In this document: piece after piece, positions 59,745 to 64,000 of the stretch
How positions within the stretch are numbered: position 1 is the first letter of the stretch
Layout: each line of letters opens with the position of its first letter
Assembly (NCBI GenBank): GCA_050943315.1
Contig: JBMNOY010000002.1
Span: 30,525 to 94,524, forward strand
Direction: 5' to 3'
DNA length: 64,000 nt
Source: JBDKUD01 sp050943315
GTDB lineage: Bacteria > Bacillota > Syntrophomonadia > Syntrophomonadales > Syntrophomonadaceae
Made by a program: the position numbers and the translations under genes
The notes under the pieces: model-generated
What the model was told of the DNA's origin: nothing
What the model saw: the letters and a program-made list of their open reading frames with translations, nothing else
The model's database searches: none

Positions 59745-61583
59745 TTGGATGCTATGGTTCTGGGGAACCGTTACGAGTTAATAGAACAAATTGGTGAAGG
59801 CGGCATGGCGACTGTTTATAAAGCACGCTGCCGGATACTGGATAGAATAGTAGCCATAAAAATACTTAAAGAGGATTTATCCCGTGATAAAAGTTTTGTT
59901 GAAAAGTTCCGGGTTGAAGCTTTGGCGGCAGCACGAATTTCTCACCCTAACATAGTTAATATATATGATGTAGGGCAAGAAGGCGATATTCATTATATTG
60001 TCATGGAATATGTAGAAGGGAAAACCCTAAAAGAGATTATTCGCCGCCAGGCACCACTATCAATTGCTAAAGCCGTGGACATTGCGATTATGATTTGTGA
60101 TGGAGTACATCATGCCCATCAAAAAGGAGTTATTCACCGGGATATAAAGCCCCACAACATTTTAGTAACTGATACCGGCATGGTTAAGGTAGCCGATTTT
60201 GGTATTGCCCGGGCTATAAGCAGTGCCACTATAACCTTCGGCGGAAATATGGTTGGTTCGGTTCATTATATTTCCCCCGAACAGGCCAAAGGTGAACCGG
60301 TTAATCGCACTACCGACATATACTCGATCGGATGCGTTTTGTACGAAATGGTTACTGGAAAAGTGCCTTTTGATGCTGAAAGTCCCATAACGGTAGCACT
60401 AAAACACATCCATGACGATGTTCCCTCACCAGTTGCCCTAAACAAGGAAATACCTGACGCCCTGGAGGGTATAATACTGCAAGCTATGGCAAAAATTCCG
60501 GCACATCGTTTCGCGACTGCCGAGGAGATGCGCAATACCCTGCTAAACATTCATGGCAATGGCTTTTCCCTCTATGGCGACAGAACCGAAAAAACTCTGG
60601 TAAGACCTAACCCTATAAGTGAAGGGGATGAGAATGTGGTGAAAAATAAACGTAAAATACGTTCCATGAATATTGCTATTATAGCCATTGCCATTTTAGG
60701 TCTGCTATCAGGAGCTGTTTTTATGATGGGGGGAAGTCTGTTTGGCTCTGAAGTAGCAGTACCTAATATAGAAAACATGGATATCCGGGATGCCAATACG
60801 AAGCTTAAAGAACTTGGTCTTAAGATGAATATTATTGATGAACAATATAATGATGAAGTGGAAAAAGATAGAATAATTTCCCAGGAGCCTTCTCCAGGTC
60901 AAAAAGTTAAAAAGGGCAGGGAAATAAAAGTAATAATCAGCAAAGGAGCAGAATTAACCCGGGTACCTAGTTTGGTGGGCTATGATATAGATGAAGCCGA
61001 GACAATGTTGCAAAACAAAGGTTTGAGATTGGGCCGAACGGAAGAGGCCTTTAATAACCGTTTTGCTGAAGGTCAGGTTATATCTCAAGATCCTGAGGCC
61101 GGAGAGGAAGTCAGCGAAAACACCAAAGTAAATGTAGTTATCAGCAAAGGGTCGGAAAAGGATAGAGTAGCAATGCCCAGTTTAGAAGGTTTAACCTTGC
61201 AGGAAGCCAAAACAAAATTGGCCGACAGCGGCCTGGAAATAGGGAAAATAACCAGACAGGAGAGTAACAAATACTATTCGGACCAGGTTATTTCCCAGGA
61301 TACCTCTCCTGGTGTAAAGGTAGAGGAAGGAAGCACGGTAAACCTGGTGGTGAGCTCCGGTCCCGGTCCGGTAACCGAAACTAAAGCGGTTGAGTTTACC
61401 CTTCCTGATCAGCAGGAGTTTTATAAAGTGGTAATTACCATTAAGGATGAACAGGGTACAAGACAGGTCTATGACCAGATACACCAGGCTTCAGACACGG
61501 TTAACGTGATCTTAAGCCATTTTGGAGATGGAATCGCTGAGGTTACTGTTAATGGGCAGCATTTTAAGACATATTCACTATAG
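59745..61583 (+). CDS. prkC: PASTA-domain Ser/Thr protein kinase
   Basis: Membrane kinase that senses muropeptides/lipid II and controls wall synthesis, dormancy exit and translation factors. The TTG start follows GTAGGAGGTAAATAC. The 612 residues show a kinase domain (about 8-270: GEGGMATVYKA, VIHRDIKPHNIL, KVADFGIARA), a linker with threonines, a membrane segment (about 305-325), three PASTA repeats (about 330-540) and an extra 65-residue C-terminal domain. Operon with stp and rsgA as in Bacillus. Confidence 0.95.
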   Translation: MDAMVLGNRYELIEQIGEGGMATVYKARCRILDRIVAIKILKEDLSRDKSFVEKFRVEALAAARISHPNIVNIYDVGQEGDIHYIVMEYVEGKTLKEIIRRQAPLSIAKAVDIAIMICDGVHHAHQKGVIHRDIKPHNILVTDTGMVKVADFGIARAISSATITFGGNMVGSVHYISPEQAKGEPVNRTTDIYSIGCVLYEMVTGKVPFDAESPITVALKHIHDDVPSPVALNKEIPDALEGIILQAMAKIPAHRFATAEEMRNTLLNIHGNGFSLYGDRTEKTLVRPNPISEGDENVVKNKRKIRSMNIAIIAIAILGLLSGAVFMMGGSLFGSEVAVPNIENMDIRDANTKLKELGLKMNIIDEQYNDEVEKDRIISQEPSPGQKVKKGREIKVIISKGAELTRVPSLVGYDIDEAETMLQNKGLRLGRTEEAFNNRFAEGQVISQDPEAGEEVSENTKVNVVISKGSEKDRVAMPSLEGLTLQEAKTKLADSGLEIGKITRQESNKYYSDQVISQDTSPGVKVEEGSTVNLVVSSGPGPVTETKAVEFTLPDQQEFYKVVITIKDEQGTRQVYDQIHQASDTVNVILSHFGDGIAEVTVNGQHFKTYSL

Positions 61584-61597
61584 CCGGGAGGTATGCT

Positions 61598-62482
61598 ATG
61601 ACCCCAAACCGGATTGAAGGTCTGGTATTAAAAAATTATAACAGCTTTTATTATGTCCAGGACCACCTTAACAATCTTTATGAATGTCGCGTACGGGGTA
61701 AAGTAAAAACCAGGATTGTAACCGGGGACAGGGTAGTAATTTGTCCATTGGGTGAAGGCAAGGGGATTCTAGAAGGGGTTTTACCCCGCCAAAACGAGCT
61801 CACCCGGCCAAAAATCGCCAATGCCAGTATGGTTTTGATTGTTTTTGCTACTGAACAACCTTCGCCCAGTATGATGCTTCTTGACAGACTGTTATTCCTG
61901 GTTATTTATAATAAACTACAACCCCTTATTGTACTGAACAAATCGGATTTGCCCGGGGATAGTAAAGCCCAGGACATAATCAGCTACTATCCCCGCAATG
62001 GTTTTAACTTAATAATGACCTCAGCCCAAAAAGGCATTGGCATTGATGAGTTAAAAGCTGCCATTCACAACCATATTGCAGTGATGGCTGGTCCTTCCGG
62101 GGTAGGAAAGTCAAGCTTGCTAAATGCTCTTTATAAAGAAGCAACTGCCAAAACCCAGGAGATAAGTGCTAAATTAGGCAGAGGTAAGCATACTACACGC
62201 CATGTTGAGCTTTATCCGCTGGATACCGGGGGATGGATAGCCGATACCCCCGGGTTCAGTGTACTTGAATTGCCCAACATCAGAAGGGAAGAATTGGCAG
62301 GTTATTTTATTGATTTTGATACTTTCAGTCAGGAATGTCGCTTTGCCAATTGCTTGCATTATAAAGAAAAAGAATGCGGGGTCAAACAAGCCGTGAAAGA
62401 AAATAAAATATTACCAGAAAGATACAGTAATTACATCACCATGCTGGAAGAAGTTATAGAAAACGAGAGGTGCTATAAATGA
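61598..62482 (+). CDS. rsgA: Small-ribosomal-subunit assembly GTPase RsgA
   Basis: Late 30S maturation GTPase (YloQ/YjeQ). The 294 residues have an N-terminal OB fold and the circularly permuted G domain: G4 LNKSD comes before G1 GPSGVGKSSLLNAL and G3 DTPGF. The zinc finger is CRFANCLHYKEKECGV. The ATG follows GGGAGGTATGCT. The stop overlaps rpe by 4 bases. Confidence 0.96.
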   Translation: MTPNRIEGLVLKNYNSFYYVQDHLNNLYECRVRGKVKTRIVTGDRVVICPLGEGKGILEGVLPRQNELTRPKIANASMVLIVFATEQPSPSMMLLDRLLFLVIYNKLQPLIVLNKSDLPGDSKAQDIISYYPRNGFNLIMTSAQKGIGIDELKAAIHNHIAVMAGPSGVGKSSLLNALYKEATAKTQEISAKLGRGKHTTRHVELYPLDTGGWIADTPGFSVLELPNIRREELAGYFIDFDTFSQECRFANCLHYKEKECGVKQAVKENKILPERYSNYITMLEEVIENERCYK

Positions 62483-63126
62483 TAACCGTTGCCCCCTCAA
62501 TATTATCCGCAAATTTTGCCCATTTAGCTGACGAGGTAAAAACCGTAGAGCAGGCTGGTGCTGAATGGCTGCATATTGATGTGATGGATGGGCATTTTGT
62601 TCCTAACCTTACCCTGGGAGCCCCGGTAGTAGCGTCTGTCCGCCGGGAGACTTCTCTTTTTATAGATGCTCACCTGATGGTAGAAAAACCAGAAAACCTA
62701 ATCCCCAGTTTTATCGATGCTGGTGCTGATTTAATTACGGTACACTGTGAAACCTGTCCGCACCTGCACCGGGTCGTACATATGATTAAAGCCGGAGGAA
62801 TCCGGGCAGGGGTAGCATTGAATCCGGCTACTTCAGTTGCCGCTATTGAAAACATTATCGAGGATATTGATTTGGTATTGGTGATGAGTGTAAATCCTGG
62901 TTTTGGCGGCCAAAAATTTATTCCTGGGGTATTAAGAAAAATTGAGAAAATAAAGCTGTTGCTGAATAACCTTAACCCCTCTGCATATCTGGAGGTTGAC
63001 GGCGGAATTAATAATATAACCGGTAAGCAGGTAGTTGATGCGGGGGCTAACGTCCTTGTTGCAGGGTCATATATTTTTAATGCTGACGATGTTCAGGCGG
63101 CTGTAAAGACTCTTTTGACCTTATGA
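62479..63126 (+). CDS. rpe: Ribulose-phosphate 3-epimerase
   Basis: Interconverts ribulose 5-phosphate and xylulose 5-phosphate in the pentose phosphate pathway. The 215-residue TIM barrel shows APSILSANFAHL, HIDVMDGHFVPNLT, DAHLMVEKPE, VMSVNPGFGGQKF and EVDGGIN, the metal and catalytic residues of the family. The ATG overlaps the rsgA stop (ATGA). It is the last gene of the long block and is followed at once by a terminator. Confidence 0.97.
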   Translation: MITVAPSILSANFAHLADEVKTVEQAGAEWLHIDVMDGHFVPNLTLGAPVVASVRRETSLFIDAHLMVEKPENLIPSFIDAGADLITVHCETCPHLHRVVHMIKAGGIRAGVALNPATSVAAIENIIEDIDLVLVMSVNPGFGGQKFIPGVLRKIEKIKLLLNNLNPSAYLEVDGGINNITGKQVVDAGANVLVAGSYIFNADDVQAAVKTLLTL

Positions 63127-63128
63127 AG

Positions 63129-63152
63129 AAGGGCCGGTTAAAACCGGCCCTT
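63129..63152. terminator. Bidirectional terminator after rpe
   Basis: Perfect 10-base arms AAGGGCCGGT (63129-63138) and ACCGGCCCTT (63143-63152), loop TAAA. It lies between the convergent ends of rpe and the lipoprotein gene. Confidence 0.8.
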
Positions 63153-63159
63153 AATACTT

Positions 63160-63867
63160 CTATTGTCCAGCCGGCATATTACCGGTAGGAAGGCTGGGCA
63201 TTGTGATAACCTGGGCACCTGCCGGTACAGTGAATAAATCGTCCGGCTGTGAACCAAATTTATAGTTTTTATATTCAATAACCACTGCCGTTCCGTTCGC
63301 GGGAGCAGACTCCACTCGCACTGGCAAACCCGTCTTTTTTACCACCCACATTTTGGTGTTTTCAGCGTTGTCAACAGTTGTAATCACGACACAATCATAT
63401 CCGTCACGTTTCTCAGTCCCGACAACTTTGTACTTGCCGGCATCTTTTGACCAATCAGCAGGAGGTTTAACGTCATTTTGCGCAGCCGGCATTTTCATCA
63501 CGGTATTATTGGCAGGGTCGTAGAACATGGTTTCACCCTTGTCATTAGTTATAACTATGGTTTTTACTCCGTTTACTTCTGTCTCTACGCGGTATTTACC
63601 ATTACTGGTCCATATCTTGCTTTTGCTGACCATGGTAGTTCCCTGTTCATTAATGGTGGAAATTATATCACAGGACATATCTTTGTTGCCTGCAGCTAGA
63701 TTAAAAATACTTTCCAGATCATCGGGGCCGCCATCCTTGGATTTCGCCTGTTCCTGCTGTTCTGGAGAGACGGGGGCATTGGCTGCCTTTTCCTGGCCAC
63801 AACCGGTAAGCGCTAAAAGGGAAAATCCCAGCACCAAAACCATAAACAATAGGGAACATCTTTTCAT
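63160..63867 (-). CDS. Lipoprotein with LolA/LppX-like carrier-type domain
   Basis: The 235-residue exported lipoprotein has a signal peptide ending in the lipobox LTGC (Cys23), then a Gln/Pro-rich linker. A beta-rich domain follows, with repeated turns (YRVETEVNGVKTIVITNDKG, ETMFYDPANNTVMKM, KMWVVKKTGLPVRVES). The pattern resembles the outer-membrane lipoprotein-sorting-protein-like/DUF4412 families that bind lipids or act as sensors (for example RsiV-like or MucB-like folds), but I cannot name the family with certainty. The ATG has TAAGGGAGGTTATTTA upstream. It is convergent with rpe. Confidence 0.85.
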   Translation of the reverse strand: MKRCSLLFMVLVLGFSLLALTGCGQEKAANAPVSPEQQEQAKSKDGGPDDLESIFNLAAGNKDMSCDIISTINEQGTTMVSKSKIWTSNGKYRVETEVNGVKTIVITNDKGETMFYDPANNTVMKMPAAQNDVKPPADWSKDAGKYKVVGTEKRDGYDCVVITTVDNAENTKMWVVKKTGLPVRVESAPANGTAVVIEYKNYKFGSQPDDLFTVPAGAQVITMPSLPTGNMPAGQ

Positions 63868-63899
63868 TAAATAACCTCCCTTAATAAATTTTCATTTTC

Positions 63900-63917
63900 T
63901 TTCAATATCTATTGAAA
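63900..63917. promoter_or_regulatory. Inverted repeat upstream of the lipoprotein gene
   Basis: TTTCAATA (63900-63907) and TATTGAAA (63910-63917) are perfect complements separated by TC, 33 bases before the lipoprotein ATG. It could be a repressor site near its promoter. I do not see a convincing -35/-10 pair. Confidence 0.35.
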
Positions 63918-64000
63918 TCGCAGTATTTCATTTTAGTTATGAACAGCAGTTCTCTTATTAATTACATCTTTGTGTAATTTTGGTTGTTAACAGGTACACC

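Noticed and set aside
1..64000. CRISPR arrays, tRNA or rRNA genes, prophage genes
   Set aside because: No regularly spaced repeats, cloverleaf-like sequences, rRNA signatures or phage structural genes were recognised on either strand.

Overview
The window is chromosomal DNA from a low-to-mid GC, endospore-forming, anaerobic Firmicute, most likely of the class Clostridia. The gene content and gene order would fit a Syntrophomonas-like or related clostridial lineage, but I cannot confirm the species from sequence alone. Four things support this reading: sporulation genes (dipicolinate synthase dpaAB, spoIIIE, spoVS); Bacillus/Clostridium-type gene order; an NAD-linked dihydroorotate dehydrogenase partner (PyrK); and an oxygen-sensitive type of 2-hydroxyacyl-CoA dehydratase activase. 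Almost all genes lie on the + strand. The minus-strand exceptions are rqcH, a small gene near 9.1 kb and a lipoprotein at the right end. I see no rRNA or tRNA gene, CRISPR array, prophage or complete insertion sequence.

Layout. 1-5.2 kb: pyrimidine cluster pyrB(partial)-C-K, a strong terminator, then pyrD-F-E. 5.2-5.5 kb: a GC-rich imperfect palindrome flanked by inverted repeats. 5.5-9.2 kb: rqcH, an unknown gene, dapB and a small minus-strand gene. 9.5-14.3 kb: dpaA-dpaB-asd-dapG-dapA, the same order as the Bacillus spoVF operon. 14.5-20.6 kb: RNase J and a 1420-residue activase-like protein. 20.7-25 kb: tepA, ylzJ, uppP, spoIIIE. 25-34 kb: an HTH/dead-PfkB regulator, rodZ, rimO, pgsA, a membrane protein plus a shortened FtsH-like protease, cinA, thpR, and recA with an SOS box. 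34.4-41.7 kb: rny, an unknown gene, ymdB, spoVS, a dipeptidase, a PHP phosphoesterase, a LysM-NlpC/P60 wall hydrolase, an unknown gene and a degenerate uracil-DNA-glycosylase-like protein. 41.8-63.1 kb: a long housekeeping block resembling the Bacillus yloB-to-rpe region: Ca-ATPase, dapF, dapL, yicC, remA, gmk, rpoZ, coaBC, metK, priA, def, fmt, DUF116, yugP, rsmB, rlmN, stp, prkC, rsgA, rpe. 63.2-63.9 kb: a lipoprotein on the minus strand.

How the genes work together. The pyr genes cover carbamoyl-aspartate to UMP. Three separate loci (dapB; asd-dapG-dapA; dapF-dapL) together encode every step from aspartate to meso-diaminopimelate by the aminotransferase (DapL) route. DpaAB branches off this pathway to make spore dipicolinate. 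The 42-63 kb block couples nucleotide supply (gmk), transcription (rpoZ), cofactors (coaBC, metK), replication restart (priA), N-terminal protein processing (def, fmt), rRNA methylation (rsmB, rlmN), ribosome assembly (rsgA) and Ser/Thr signalling (stp, prkC).

Most notable items: the palindromic element with 20-bp terminal inverted repeats; a 28-bp repeat present twice around pyrFE; a UDG-fold protein that keeps its Fe-S cysteines but lacks the catalytic motifs; an FtsH-like protease without its extracytoplasmic domain, beside a gene that may supply one; and a candidate structured RNA between recA and rny.
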